DNA of 64,000 nucleotides from positions 1 to 64,000 of the forward strand of contig CAZPRY010000020.1 of assembly GCA_964589175.1 (NCBI GenBank), read 5' to 3'. The translations under genes were made by a program, and so were the position numbers. Under the pieces are notes generated by a model. It ran no database searches and was not told where the DNA came from. It was given only the letters and a program-made list of their open reading frames with translations. Source of the stretch: CAZPRY01 sp964589175 (GTDB lineage Bacteria; Fidelibacterota; UBA2242). This document shows, piece after piece, positions 1 through 8,470 of this stretch. Positions within the stretch are counted from its first letter, which is position 1, and every line of letters begins with the position of its first letter.

Positions 1-132
1 CTTATGGTAAAGTTAATGATAATTACGTCATATTACAAGTGACATGACACTAGTACTGTACTGAAATTATTATTCTGTGAATCAGCACAGCGCTTTTTGA
101 ACTTTCCTGCAATTTGAAGTGCTTGGCGCCGG

Positions 133-615
133 CTAAATTATTTCGAAAATACCGCGATCGACATTCTTGTGGACTTCCTGCGGTCGGAAAACGCGCCCGT
201 TCATCGCAATATATACACCCTTCGGCAAGGTCTGCACAGCGGCAATGGCGCAGCCGATATTAAAGGTCGCGTCGCTACTGCGGAAGCGCGCCGGCTGCAT
301 CGATCCGGTCAAGACGATCGTCCGACCTTCGATCCCTTCGAGATGCTGGGCGGTCATAACCATGGTGTCCGTGCCATGGGTGATCACGATCAACGGATTC
401 GGATCGGCTTTGACCTTATTGTAAATCAGGTCGCGATCAGTGTCGGTCATATCCAGGCTGTCCTTGGACAGCAATGGCTCGACATCATATTCGAAGGTTA
501 CATTGGCCTCTTCGAGGATTTCGCGGATTTTCGGTTCACCAACCTGGTAGCTGTTCTTTTGATCGAAATAGACTTTATCGATGGTGCCGCCGACGGCAAA
601 TATTTTTATATACAT
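133..615 (-). CDS. Short asparaginase-domain protein
   Basis: 160 residues matching only the N-terminal half of type I/II L-asparaginases (usual length about 320-350). The catalytic-threonine motif AVGGTID lies near residue 7-13 and the second active-site motif THGTDTM near residue 80. The C-terminal domain is absent, but the protein ends cleanly with its own stop, and stand-alone asparaginase N-domains of this length are known in other bacteria, so this is probably a complete member of that subfamily rather than a truncation. The start is fixed by a GGGAGG Shine-Dalgarno sequence 7 bases before ATG. Whether it hydrolyses asparagine cannot be told from sequence. Monocistronic as far as seen. 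Confidence 0.8.
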   Translation of the reverse strand: MYIKIFAVGGTIDKVYFDQKNSYQVGEPKIREILEEANVTFEYDVEPLLSKDSLDMTDTDRDLIYNKVKADPNPLIVITHGTDTMVMTAQHLEGIEGRTIVLTGSMQPARFRSSDATFNIGCAIAAVQTLPKGVYIAMNGRVFRPQEVHKNVDRGIFEII

Positions 616-956
616 GTCAATTCCTCCCGAATCGATCTGGATTCAGATCAAACGGAATTTAAGCATAAATCGGAAATTTCGGGCGTTAATTTAGTCAGGA
701 ATGTTCGTATCGGAGGTTTTTCCGATAATCGCAATTGCCGATATTTCTCTATTGTCCACACACTCCTTTTCACCTTTCGTGGAATTCACGGCGATCTTCG
801 AGTGTTTACAGAGCAGTGTTCCCGGTCTTGATTGTTTGCACGCACGCTCATTTTTACACGCATACGTTTATACGGCAACGACGCATAAAGCGGTGACTAC
901 CCAACGGCTGAGTGCTCCCGACACGGCGACCGGCCGGTTTATTTTAATGATTTGTA
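616..956. other. Intergenic stretch without a gene
   Basis: 340 bases between two leftward genes. Open frames crossing it on the plus strand are shadows of the asparaginase-like gene. It must hold the promoter of that gene; I see no convincing boxes, hairpin or repeat. Confidence 0.5.
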
Positions 957-1226
957 TCAGGCCGGCGGCGGCTGCATTTTACGGAACATGATCGGAATGG
1001 TGTTGCCCTTCGGAATACCGATCTGCACCAGCCTCCAGTCTTGATCGTGTTCCTTGATGACGTGCCGCAGGACTTCGACTTTTTCGGAGGAGCTGGCCTG
1101 CTCATTGTCAAAGGCGATCAGCTCAACGCGATACGTCAGCGTCTTTTTACGTCCGTTGATATGGACTTCGATTTCGATGTTTTGTTCGGCCTCGACAGTC
1201 GGGATCGATAGGACGACCTCTCTCAT
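957..1226 (-). CDS. Small hypothetical protein
   Basis: 89 residues, starting MREVV. This start is preferred over an upstream in-frame one because GGGAGG stands just before it. The protein is soluble, rich in alternating hydrophobic/charged stretches suggesting beta strands, contains a positively charged IEVHINGRKK segment, and ends in a proline-rich MQPPPA tail. No family recognised. No signal peptide or membrane segment. Same strand as the asparaginase-like gene, but 340 bases separate them, so an operon is unlikely. Confidence 0.6.
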   Translation of the reverse strand: MREVVLSIPTVEAEQNIEIEVHINGRKKTLTYRVELIAFDNEQASSSEKVEVLRHVIKEHDQDWRLVQIGIPKGNTIPIMFRKMQPPPA

Positions 1227-1814
1227 GAAAACCTCCCGGGTTGTGTTTGTTTGGATTTTGGATGAGATCACCCGATGCTTATTTATATTTGAAACGATCT
1301 ATTCAGTTCTCATTAACAACTCGGCGTGTCGGCCAGAGGGGGCGTTGGTATGGAAGGGCTGGCGCACGCAATGGCAACCCTCTACTGCCGGTTGCCCTGG
1401 ATCTGCCGGTAGCGGTAGAGGGTTTCATCTCTGCGCCTGGGTAGGCGGTCACAAAAAATCCAAATTTATTTATTCGAGCTTCCCTTTATGCTTCCCTACT
1501 GCCTTCTCATTAGAATTGCCATATCGGGAAAGGTTGTCGGATAGAGTGGATTATTTAGCAGCTACTGCGTATGCCCGGGAGCCAATCCTCAATTTGACCA
1601 GTAAATTTCGTAAATTCGTCCGAGTTGATAAATTCCTTCTAATTATATTTGGAGAATTTTTAAAAAATGCATATTTTTTGAAATAAAAAAATTGCATATG
1701 ATTTTAGATTTACGATATTAAGTAGGTTTGTTTATTTACAGTTTTTGGGTGAAACAAGGAAGCCGAAGAATACGGCCATTTCGTTTTCTGTAACTAATTC
1801 AAGGGGGTGAAGTT
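1227..1814. other. Intergenic region, AT-rich right half
   Basis: About 590 bases between divergent genes. The left part carries an inverted repeat (listed separately). From about 1600 on it becomes very AT-rich and presumably contains the promoter of the lipoprotein gene at 1815. No gene seen. Confidence 0.5.
1378..1422. repeat. Imperfect inverted repeat (hairpin)
   Basis: Arms CCCTCTAC and GTAGAGGG, extended inward by GCCGG / CCGGT with one bulge, around a short loop. It has no T-tract. Could be a REP-like intergenic palindrome or an RNA hairpin. Confidence 0.5.
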
Positions 1815-2237
1815 GTGAAGAAAGCATTGCTGCTGCTTTTGGCCTTTCTATTTTTATTTTCCTGTGGATCGATGTTGCCGCTGAGTGAGAGTTCTCTGGA
1901 CCGGGCAACTTTCATCTACAAAGATGATAATCTCCTGGTGGCAAGTGTTGCACGACAGCTGGCCAATGTCGGCTACGGATTCGATGTGTTGCTAATTAAC
2001 AAAGGAAAACACAACCTCTATATTACCTACGATGAATTTGATTTTGTGATTGAGGCGGATAATATGGAGCGATACACCATTAAAGAATCCAGCAAAAGCT
2101 ATTTTCCGATGGATCTGAAACCTGACGAGAGCGTCAACCTGATTTTTGTGGCACCGAAAGACGTTAGCCCGGCTACGGTAATCCATTACGGTATCTTTAT
2201 TTTGGAGGGTAAAGAGTACCGCATGGAGAAGAGATAA
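1815..2237 (+). CDS. Lipoprotein, LEA14-like beta-sandwich candidate
   Basis: 140 residues. An N-terminal signal sequence rich in Leu/Phe ends in lipobox LFSC (Cys near residue 17), so a lipid-anchored envelope protein is expected. The mature part alternates short hydrophobic strands (VLLINKGKHNLYITY, NLIFVAPKD) in a pattern like the single-domain LEA14/WHy beta-sandwich fold; this fold assignment is inference. GGGGGTGA precedes the start. The reading frame begins with a GTG-adjacent ATG pair; ATG at 1815 is used. Function unknown. Confidence 0.7.
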   Translation: MKKALLLLLAFLFLFSCGSMLPLSESSLDRATFIYKDDNLLVASVARQLANVGYGFDVLLINKGKHNLYITYDEFDFVIEADNMERYTIKESSKSYFPMDLKPDESVNLIFVAPKDVSPATVIHYGIFILEGKEYRMEKR

Positions 2238-2397
2238 AATCTTTCGTCGTGGCGGTCTCTTGGATGGACTTTAACCGGGGTATTGCGAATACTCTGGTTT
2301 TACTTTTGGGAAATGAGGCGATCCAACGGAACAATAAATTACGCCGCGACTCTTCCCGCCTTATTTAAATTTTCGATGTAGACACAGCTTTTAATCG

Positions 2398-2514
2398 TCA
2401 CAATCTAATACATTCGTCGTTTTCATGAATCAGGCGCAGCGAGAGATCGTGGCTGTAGCCGACATAGTATCTGTCTCTGGACTGAGAATAAAAGATGTAG
2501 ACGTAGAAATCCAT
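2398..2514 (-). pseudogene. Truncated duplicate of GIY-YIG gene (N-terminus only)
   Basis: On the minus strand ATG at 2514 opens a frame that reads MDFYVYIFYSQSRDRYYVGY and continues to HENDE before a stop at 2398, giving 38 residues. It is nearly identical over its first 30 residues to the intact GIY-YIG gene at 2591-2839, then diverges. The C-terminal half is lost. It belongs to a 146-bp duplicated block (2414-2559 against 2739-2884, offset 325 bp, about five mismatches) that also includes the tail of the tRNA-Asp gene. Confidence 0.75.
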
Positions 2515-2559
2515 GGACAAAGTTGATCTTTTTTGAAACGAAGCGGGGCCGACGGGACT
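2414..2559. repeat. Direct repeat copy 1: GIY-YIG 5' end plus 25 bp of tRNA-Asp 3' end
   Basis: Matches 2739-2884 at a constant 325-bp offset with only a few substitutions. The last 25 bp (2535-2559) equal the outer part of the 51-bp att core. Identity stops exactly where a small palindrome TCCCGA-TGGA-TCGGGA (2560-2575) begins. Confidence 0.85.
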
Positions 2560-2590
2560 TCCCGATGGATCGGGACAACTTCCGGCAAGA

Positions 2591-2839
2591 TCAAGGTAAT
2601 CGAATCAGCTCCTCGATATATGTCTTGCTTTTCATGCGCTTGATCTCTTTTTCCCGTTTCAAAGCCTCGGCGCGGGATTTATACTTTTCTGAATGGACCA
2701 GTTTCCAGGGGATGCCGGACTTTGTCGATTTTGTCCAGCCGTCGTTATGATGAATCAGGCGTAGCGAGAGATCGTGGCTGTAGCCGATATAGTATCTGTC
2801 TCTGGACTGAGAATAAATGATGTAGACGTAGAAATCCAT
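2591..2839 (-). CDS. GIY-YIG nuclease superfamily protein (UPF0213-like)
   Basis: 82 residues, starting MDFYVYII. Motif YVYII at residues 4-8 and YYIGY at 16-20 are the GIY-YIG signature of the small single-domain YhbQ/UPF0213 group, and the tail KREKEIKRMKSK matches the usual family C-terminus. A longer upstream frame exists but merely reads through the tRNA tail, so it is rejected. The ribosome site is weak. These proteins may act in DNA repair or genome stability; the exact role is unknown. It lies immediately outside attL, transcribed away from the tRNA, and is partly duplicated upstream. Confidence 0.8.
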   Translation of the reverse strand: MDFYVYIIYSQSRDRYYIGYSHDLSLRLIHHNDGWTKSTKSGIPWKLVHSEKYKSRAEALKREKEIKRMKSKTYIEELIRLP

Positions 2840-2884
2840 GGACAAAGTTGATCTTTTTTGAAACGAAGCGGGGCCGACGGGACT
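2739..2884. repeat. Direct repeat copy 2 of the GIY-YIG / tRNA-tail block
   Basis: Second copy of the 146-bp block described at 2414-2559. This copy continues into the full 51-bp att core and into the intact GIY-YIG gene. Confidence 0.85.
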
Positions 2885-2910
2885 CGAACCCGCAACTTCT
2901 GGCGTGACAG
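2860..2910. repeat. attL: 51-bp core with tRNA-Asp 3' half
   Basis: Identical to 22208-22258. Bases 2869-2910 correspond to the tRNA from the anticodon loop to the discriminator base; 2860-2868 are downstream flank. Identity ends in the anticodon loop, a usual crossover region for tyrosine integrases. Confidence 0.92.
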
Positions 2911-2952
2911 TTAAGCTGCACAACAATTCTCCCGACTAGAAAAACAAATACA

Positions 2953-2973
2953 GGGTATACCAAAAGGGTATAC
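2953..2973 (+). promoter_or_regulatory. Left paired GGGTATAC boxes (putative integrase arm sites)
   Basis: GGGTATAC at 2953-2960 and again at 2966-2973, 13 bp start to start, 43 bp inside attL. The right end holds the same pair with the same 13-bp phase and orientation (22076-22096). Candidate arm-type binding sites of integrase or excisionase. Confidence 0.7.
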
Positions 2974-3177
2974 GGAGTATTTTTAGATAATCTGATACAG
3001 ACCTTCTCGACGAGAAAATCTGCAAGGATGCGCTTTCCTCTTTATTGAAAATATTGGATCACGTTTATCTGTTTTTAAATATGAATATCATTCAGACAAG
3101 CCGCCTATATCCGCAACTAATCGTGATTAAGTGACAAATCTGGAACGGAATGTATTATATGAAAAAAAGGACGGGAT

Positions 3178-3252
3178 ATGCCATATAAGAATACATTAAG
3201 AGAAATCATGCAAAAACACGGGATAGAGTCCCCGGAAGAGAGAAACTGTTGA
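3178..3252 (+). pseudogene. 24-codon remnant related to the gene at 3785
   Basis: ATG at 3178 reads MPYKNTLREIMQKHGIESPE and then stops within a few residues. The segment REIMQKHGIESPEE parallels RRVLQEHGIESVEE at the start of the intact 101-residue gene at 3785. It therefore looks like the surviving N-terminus of a duplicated paralogue; the space downstream is now taken by the lipoprotein gene. A functional short peptide cannot be excluded. Confidence 0.5.
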
Positions 3253-3275
3253 ATGATAAAACGAAGGGAGTTACC

Positions 3276-3659
3276 ATGAGGAAGTTATTACTTCTAAGCA
3301 TTCTTTTTATCTGTGTATTATGTCAAAATCCGGTAAAGCCGGATGATGACACTATCAGCATCGAATACGAATGGATCGCTCAGCAGGGACCAATCGGAGA
3401 TTTACGGGTCTATGTATCAGTGCCGGAATTCACGGGCTTTACCGAGTTGACGGCTTTCCTGAAATCACCCCTCTTGTGTGATTCGGTACTTTACCTGCAA
3501 TATAAGAATCAAATGACGCAGCTACTGCCGGTACAATACGAAAAACTGTACGAATTGTCCGGTCTCGTGAAACTGAAAGAATTATCCACGGATATTCCGG
3601 AGATTGATCTGTCGATAATCTTTTTCGACCAGAGATATGAACGCAAGATTCGTTACTGA
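3276..3659 (+). CDS. Small lipoprotein, element-borne
   Basis: 127 residues. ATG at 3276 is chosen because AAGGGAG lies 7 bases upstream; a TTG nine codons earlier is rejected. The signal sequence MRKLLLLSILFICVLC ends in a lipobox-like CVLC, predicting a lipid-anchored protein. The mature part is acidic, begins with NPVKPDDD, and has no family I recognise. First intact gene of the element after attL. Function unknown; may modify the host envelope. Confidence 0.6.
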   Translation: MRKLLLLSILFICVLCQNPVKPDDDTISIEYEWIAQQGPIGDLRVYVSVPEFTGFTELTAFLKSPLLCDSVLYLQYKNQMTQLLPVQYEKLYELSGLVKLKELSTDIPEIDLSIIFFDQRYERKIRY

Positions 3660-3683
3660 AAGATAACCTTTGAGAGGGTAAAA

Positions 3684-3788
3684 ATGACAATTCAAAACCT
3701 GCATGTATTATATACAAGAGAAGGAAATTTTGACAAACGAAAGTCAACATTGGCCCGCCGAACCGCCGCGATTGGAGAGAAATTATGA
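3684..3788 (+). CDS. Small basic ORF upstream of and overlapping the next gene
   Basis: 34 codons, start preceded by GAGAGGG at good spacing, stop overlapping the next start as ATGA (3785-3788). The product (MTIQNLHVLYTREGNFDKRK and on) is basic. The 4-bp overlap suggests translational coupling, so it may be a real microprotein or a leader for the 101-residue gene. No known family. Confidence 0.45.
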   Translation: MTIQNLHVLYTREGNFDKRKSTLARRTAAIGEKL

Positions 3789-4090
3789 GTACCGAAGAGG
3801 AGTATCGCAGAGTACTTCAGGAACACGGAATAGAGAGCGTAGAGGAACTTGAATGTATCCTGATCTTATCACCCATCATATTCAGATTAAGTCCGCTGGG
3901 CGCAATTGCCGGGGTGATATTATGGCTTCAGGAAAACAGGATATATTCAACCAGAACTATTAACGGTATGAAAATCATTTTCATGATAAGACTCTGCAAA
4001 GACTTTGAATGGATCGGGAAGTACCTGCAAACCCAAAAGCCCGAATTGGAACGTCTGATTCTGAAAAGGAAATGCAAAGATGATTTATAG
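3785..4090 (+). CDS. Hypothetical protein with hydrophobic centre
   Basis: 101 residues. Start has GGAGAG seven bases upstream and is coupled to the preceding small ORF. Residues about 25-48 (ILILSPIIFRLSPLGAIAGV) form one hydrophobic stretch that could cross the membrane; the remainder is charged with a lysine-rich C-terminus (LILKRKCKDDL). The first 20 residues resemble the remnant at 3178. No family recognised. Confidence 0.55.
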   Translation: MSTEEEYRRVLQEHGIESVEELECILILSPIIFRLSPLGAIAGVILWLQENRIYSTRTINGMKIIFMIRLCKDFEWIGKYLQTQKPELERLILKRKCKDDL

Positions 4091-4237
4091 GAAAACGCCC
4101 TCACCTGTGGCAAATGAACTTTTTTCCTGTTATCTTGATTGTAACGGCTGTATTAAATGAGTTGATGAGAAATATCGATAATATAAATGTTTTTATCTAT
4201 TAATTATTTTTTTAACCATTTAAAAAAGGAGGCTGAA

Positions 4238-4540
4238 ATGCCGAGAACAGAAGAATTATTGAACAAAATCCTGATTGAAATCAGGGGCCATAAGGCGCTG
4301 CTGTCGATTAAAGAAGCAGCCGCTTATCTGGATGTGTCGGAACGGTCGATCAGGCGGTTCATTCAGAAATACCCTGAGGTTGCGATTAAGGAGCCGGGGA
4401 TAGGATTACGGATTGTACGGGCATCCATGGATGATATCTTTGGAACGATATTCAAGGAACAGGAAAAAATTCGGGTAGAGAAAATAGCGCAAGAGAAAAT
4501 ATTGATCGAGGATTTCTTGGAGCGAATCCGCACGAATTAA
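4238..4540 (+). CDS. Excisionase-type helix-turn-helix protein
   Basis: 100 residues; start supported by a near-perfect AAAGGAGG. Residues 20-50 (LLSIKEAAAYLDVSERSIRR) are a MerR/HTH_17 winged-helix DNA-binding module of the excisionase/AlpA type, followed by a charged, probably coiled-coil tail (KEQEKIRVEKIAQEKI). Likely a regulator or recombination-directionality-type factor of the element. It is one of four small HTH genes on the element and lies far from the integrase, so a regulatory role is more likely than excision. Confidence 0.75.
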   Translation: MPRTEELLNKILIEIRGHKALLSIKEAAAYLDVSERSIRRFIQKYPEVAIKEPGIGLRIVRASMDDIFGTIFKEQEKIRVEKIAQEKILIEDFLERIRTN

Positions 4541-4626
4541 TGACAATAAATAACCTTAATGTAATATGACACAGAGACAGATGACCAGCTAAAAGACATT
4601 TCTTGATCTTTAGCGGAGATGGCAAA

Positions 4627-5130
4627 GTGATTATGCACAGAAGAACAGTCCTGAATATCGAATACCTGATCGGGTTTTTACACGATAACCGGGGAATGAC
4701 ATCCGATGAGATCCCGGACTGGCTATTAGACTTGAATCATGGAATGGTCGATCATTCGGTTTTCAGGAATCCGAAGAGATTGGATGAAACGGGAGTAATC
4801 GGTATCCTGGATGTTTCTTTAAAATCACTTTTCACATCCCTTCTGATCGAAGATCATAATTACATAATTGATAAGATTGAGATTTCGATTCACGAATTCG
4901 AAGCGATGAGAGACGATTACATTTACAAGGTCAGACAACGCCTTGAGATCATTTGCGACCTGGTAAGAACCCCTCAGCCTAAAATCGATGTTGCACCCTT
5001 TAGGGTTTTCGAAGATGAAGAAACCTATCTCAATTTTGTCCATCCGCTGGGATGCTCACGGGAAATTAACGGCGTCGATCCGGAATGTATCGCTGATTTG
5101 ACATACAATTCAGAATTATTACCGAACTGA
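4627..5130 (+). CDS. Hypothetical protein
   Basis: 167 residues from GTG at 4627 (GGAG eight bases upstream); ATG two codons later is an alternative. Soluble and acidic, with NIEYLIGFLHDN near the start and a mostly helical pattern. Only three cysteines, no metal motif. No family recognised. Follows the HTH gene after about 85 bases and may share its transcript. Confidence 0.5.
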   Translation: MIMHRRTVLNIEYLIGFLHDNRGMTSDEIPDWLLDLNHGMVDHSVFRNPKRLDETGVIGILDVSLKSLFTSLLIEDHNYIIDKIEISIHEFEAMRDDYIYKVRQRLEIICDLVRTPQPKIDVAPFRVFEDEETYLNFVHPLGCSREINGVDPECIADLTYNSELLPN

Positions 5131-5314
5131 ACTGGACTGAAATGTGCAGAGAAGGTGGTAACGGGGGGGAGTAACATTCATGACTTTGACAAAATATTCA
5201 GGTGTCAATTCGACGGAGAAGAGGGCTTTTTTAGGGTAATAACGAACGGTGCGGAATAGCGATCAGCAATTATGAAAGGTTTCCATCATCACGGCTTGTA
5301 CAGGGGAAATAGAA

Positions 5315-5569
5315 ATGCAGCTGGATAAAAAAGCGAAAATTATAAATGGTAAGTGCAGCAACTGCAAAAACAGGATTGTACGGCCATTCAGAGAGAATCC
5401 CGGGATGGTATATTACGCGGTTAATTTATTGCGTAACGGTAAAAAAACGGTCGGGGTGTGTGAGAAATGCCGGGCTGAAATCGAACTTCCGATGAATTTA
5501 CTGACAATCAAATTCGTCATAAATAAAATACATGCCCATCCCGAACATAAAAATGAATTGGTTGAATGA
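5315..5569 (+). CDS. Zinc-ribbon protein
   Basis: 84 residues. Two CxxC pairs, CSNC near residue 14-17 and CEKC near 51-54, form a classic four-cysteine zinc ribbon. The rest is basic. AGGGGAAA precedes the ATG. Such small element-borne ribbons are often nucleic-acid or protein adaptors; no specific role can be assigned. Confidence 0.6.
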   Translation: MQLDKKAKIINGKCSNCKNRIVRPFRENPGMVYYAVNLLRNGKKTVGVCEKCRAEIELPMNLLTIKFVINKIHAHPEHKNELVE

Positions 5570-6358
5570 TGATTACAATTGAACGAATATGGCATAAGAA
5601 AAAATAAACACCCATCGTGGGAGCAACGGTTCAATCGGAAGAAACACTTTCCACCTTTACAAACAATGTAAACAAAAGAATGAAACAAAACGTAAAGATA
5701 ACAGCACTTTTATATCGGGAGATATTCTTTACGCCGTTACAACCCAAAACGTAAAATGTAAAAGAGAACTAATATGAATAGGGTCGTTACAATTTTTTGA
5801 AGGTAATACAATCCGGTGTCTCCATGCACTTATACAAAAACGACAAAACCGAGGCCGAAATAAAGTGTCTAAATATGGAGTATTAAAATGTCCAAGTGTC
5901 CCCATAGAGGAAACAAATCAGGATTGTAATCAAAATGCGATGGAATTGTAACCATGGAGATATTTCATGACGGGAGAGGCAGGGTAACAGGTAACAAATG
6001 GGAGTGTTACCCATTGGGGGTTGAATGAAAATAGATTCAAAGGATATAATCAAGGCGATCAAGGAAAGAGATGGATCAAGATTACACAAAATCGCACAGA
6101 AATACCAAAACCGAAGTTGGTAAAAAGTGTGCAAGTGTGCGAGTTTTATAACGAGAAACAGTTTGCACACTTTCACAAACATAATGTGAAAATGTGCGAA
6201 AATGTGAAAATAATCGAATCGAATAAAAATGCTGATCAAGGATAAGGTAATAACAAATGACATAAGCATCCGCAGAAGGTAGAGAAGATGATGAACAGCC
6301 TGAATCTAAATGAATTTTATGTTAGATTTAGAACAATCTAACAACTATTGAGGCCACG
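5570..6358. other. 789-bp non-coding region with inverted repeats; origin or control region candidate
   Basis: No credible gene: only short frames lacking ribosome sites. It is A/T-rich with recurring short words (GTTACAA, CGTAAA, GTGTCC, TGTGAAA). Two larger inverted repeats stand out: GGGTAACA / TGTTACCC (5982-5989, 6005-6012) and TTTGCACACTTTCACA / TGTGAAAATGTGCGAAA (6162-6177, 6185-6201, one mismatch and one bulge). Such clustering fits a replication origin or regulatory region of the element. Confidence 0.45.
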
Positions 6359-8470
6359 ATGAGAGCAGGAGGAATTCTTTATTTAATTGTCATTCTTGTG
6401 AATTTATTGGCGGCACAAGGTTTACCGACAGTAGCAATTATTCAGTTTGAAGCATCCGGTATGGAAGCAACGGACGCCACAAATATCACGAGTCGATTCA
6501 GTTATGAATTGTCCCGTGCCAATCGTTTTCGTATAACGGAACGGGAGATGATGGAACGCATTCTTAAGGAACAGAAATTCCAACTTTCAGAATGTACATC
6601 GAGCGATTGTGTAGTCGAAGTCGGTCAATTGCTGAACGTTCGGTATATGATTGCCGGTACAATATCTAAGACATTCGATCTCTACTCTTTGCATGTGCGT
6701 TTGATCAGCGTTGAGAGCGGCGAAGTCGTTGCCCAGACAGTGGAGGATTTTGAAGGCTCAGCGCGGGACTTTATTTCAGGCACGATACGAAATGCCGCGT
6801 TGAAACTGGCAGCCGAATCAAGCACGGGTCAAGAAGTATCCGGTATCAGCCATGTTACTCCTACGAGCACCCGAACCGGGCAGGTGGTTTATACATTAAA
6901 CACGTCGCCGGTTAATGTCTTTATCGACGGTAATTTCAGCGGCGAGAACAATTCTCAGAAGATAAATCTTTCGCTGCCGATGGGAGATCATACCATCAAA
7001 TTTACTGCCGCCGGGTACAGCGACTATGAGAAGACCGTCACCGTCCTGCCCGATCAGAGCATTGAATATACCGTAAAAATGGAACCTGGCAGCGTTGCCT
7101 TCGGGCCTGCCGTTACTACCGGAATTATTATCGTACGTTCTGTTCCCGAAGGGGCCACAGTTTACCTGGATGGCCGAGACGTAGGCGTCACGCCGATACA
7201 GGTGCCGAAAGCAGGAGCGGGCCAACATACGATACGGGTGAAGGCAACACTCTACTATGATCACCTTGAGCAGGTAGATGTTCAGGCTGACGCCATCATC
7301 CAGGTTATGGCAAAACTGGCCCCATCTTTCGGTTCTCTGAATATAATATCCGATCCTGATGGGGCTGTCGTCAGTCTGAACGGACAAATGAAAGGCCGGA
7401 CTCCCTTGAAGATCAATGAACTGGCCTCGGGGGAATATGAAATCACAATCAGTAAGGACCTCTATCATACGTATTTTGAAAAGTTCATCATTACCGACGG
7501 AAGCGATAATAAAAGAAATATCAGACTACAACCGGCGTTTGGACGGATGAGCCTGAAGAGCGAGCCTGCCGGTGCCTCGGTTTCTCTTGATAGTCGTAAA
7601 AGGGGCGTGACGCCTCTGGACATCAATGAACTGTCGTCCGGGTCCTATACATTACGGATTGAAATGGATTTGTACACTCCTTATGAATCGGAAATCACGA
7701 TAGAGGACGGGAAAACCTTTACGCAAACCTGCTCACTGAATCCCTGTTTCGGTACTCTGAATATCGATGGAAGCCCTATCGGCGCTGATATTATTATCAA
7801 CGGCGCTGCGGTTGGGACTATTCCACTTAAGCTATTCAAAGTCCCTGCCGGACTGGCCGAGATAAAAGTACGGGCCGCCAGTTACCATCCTAAAACTCAA
7901 TTTCAACAGGTTAATGTTGGCGATCTCTTGAATCTGGATATTCAACTAGAGCGGCATACAGGCAACGTGCTTGTGTTGACCGATCCGCCGGGAGCGCATA
8001 TTGCCCTTAATGACCGAAATCAGGGCGTATCACCCAAAATCCTGCTAGGTATGCCTACCGGCAAATATAAACTGGCCATTACGCACACGGAGTATTTGCC
8101 TGTAAATGAAGATTTTAATCTTGCATTGGACGAGCGTAAAGAATTCAATATAAAACTCTTAACCTATGTAGGCAGCATTCGGCAGGAGATTGATCGAGTA
8201 AAACGGAAGCGAAATCTCAATATCGTAGCCAGCGGCGTGCTGGGAATAACAGCTGGTGCTCTGCAATTCATCAGCATGAAAACCTATACGGATTATGAGA
8301 ACGCATCGACTTCTACAGAGGCTGTTGATCTTTACGATAAAGCCAATACCCTGAACAAACTCTCCGGATATGTGGGTACTGCTGCGGGACTGTCGGCGAT
8401 ACCGATCCTCAAAAGGCAAGTGGAAATCAGAAAACTGATTAGTAAAGTGAACAAGGGACATGAAAGATGA
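6359..8470 (+). CDS. CsgG/TolB-like N-domain plus six PEGA repeats, envelope protein
   Basis: 703 residues. A signal sequence (residues 1-20) precedes a CsgG-like domain (about 22-160: TVAIIQFEASGME, then ITEREMMERILKEQ and an SSDC/VEVGQLL segment), typical of proteins that assemble in the periplasm or outer membrane. Six PEGA repeats follow at roughly 180-245, 255-320, 322-390, 391-460, 461-530 and 532-600, each with a P-x-GA-V-x-(L/I)-(D/N)-G core and Y-near-end pattern. The last 100 residues contain a hydrophobic pair and a coiled tail. It overlaps the next gene by 4 bp, so the two are co-translated. Probably a surface or envelope scaffold; unusual cargo for a mobile element. Confidence 0.8.
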   Translation: MRAGGILYLIVILVNLLAAQGLPTVAIIQFEASGMEATDATNITSRFSYELSRANRFRITEREMMERILKEQKFQLSECTSSDCVVEVGQLLNVRYMIAGTISKTFDLYSLHVRLISVESGEVVAQTVEDFEGSARDFISGTIRNAALKLAAESSTGQEVSGISHVTPTSTRTGQVVYTLNTSPVNVFIDGNFSGENNSQKINLSLPMGDHTIKFTAAGYSDYEKTVTVLPDQSIEYTVKMEPGSVAFGPAVTTGIIIVRSVPEGATVYLDGRDVGVTPIQVPKAGAGQHTIRVKATLYYDHLEQVDVQADAIIQVMAKLAPSFGSLNIISDPDGAVVSLNGQMKGRTPLKINELASGEYEITISKDLYHTYFEKFIITDGSDNKRNIRLQPAFGRMSLKSEPAGASVSLDSRKRGVTPLDINELSSGSYTLRIEMDLYTPYESEITIEDGKTFTQTCSLNPCFGTLNIDGSPIGADIIINGAAVGTIPLKLFKVPAGLAEIKVRAASYHPKTQFQQVNVGDLLNLDIQLERHTGNVLVLTDPPGAHIALNDRNQGVSPKILLGMPTGKYKLAITHTEYLPVNEDFNLALDERKEFNIKLLTYVGSIRQEIDRVKRKRNLNIVASGVLGITAGALQFISMKTYTDYENASTSTEAVDLYDKANTLNKLSGYVGTAAGLSAIPILKRQVEIRKLISKVNKGHER

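Noticed and set aside
2745..2963. Minus-strand frames across attL, including the 111-residue extension of the GIY-YIG gene
   Set aside because: They merely read through the tRNA tail (VTPEVAGSSPVGP-type peptide typical of translated tRNA).
6021..6245. 74-residue frame in the non-coding block
   Set aside because: Starts with TTG without ribosome site, low-complexity lysine/asparagine-rich product overlapping a palindrome.
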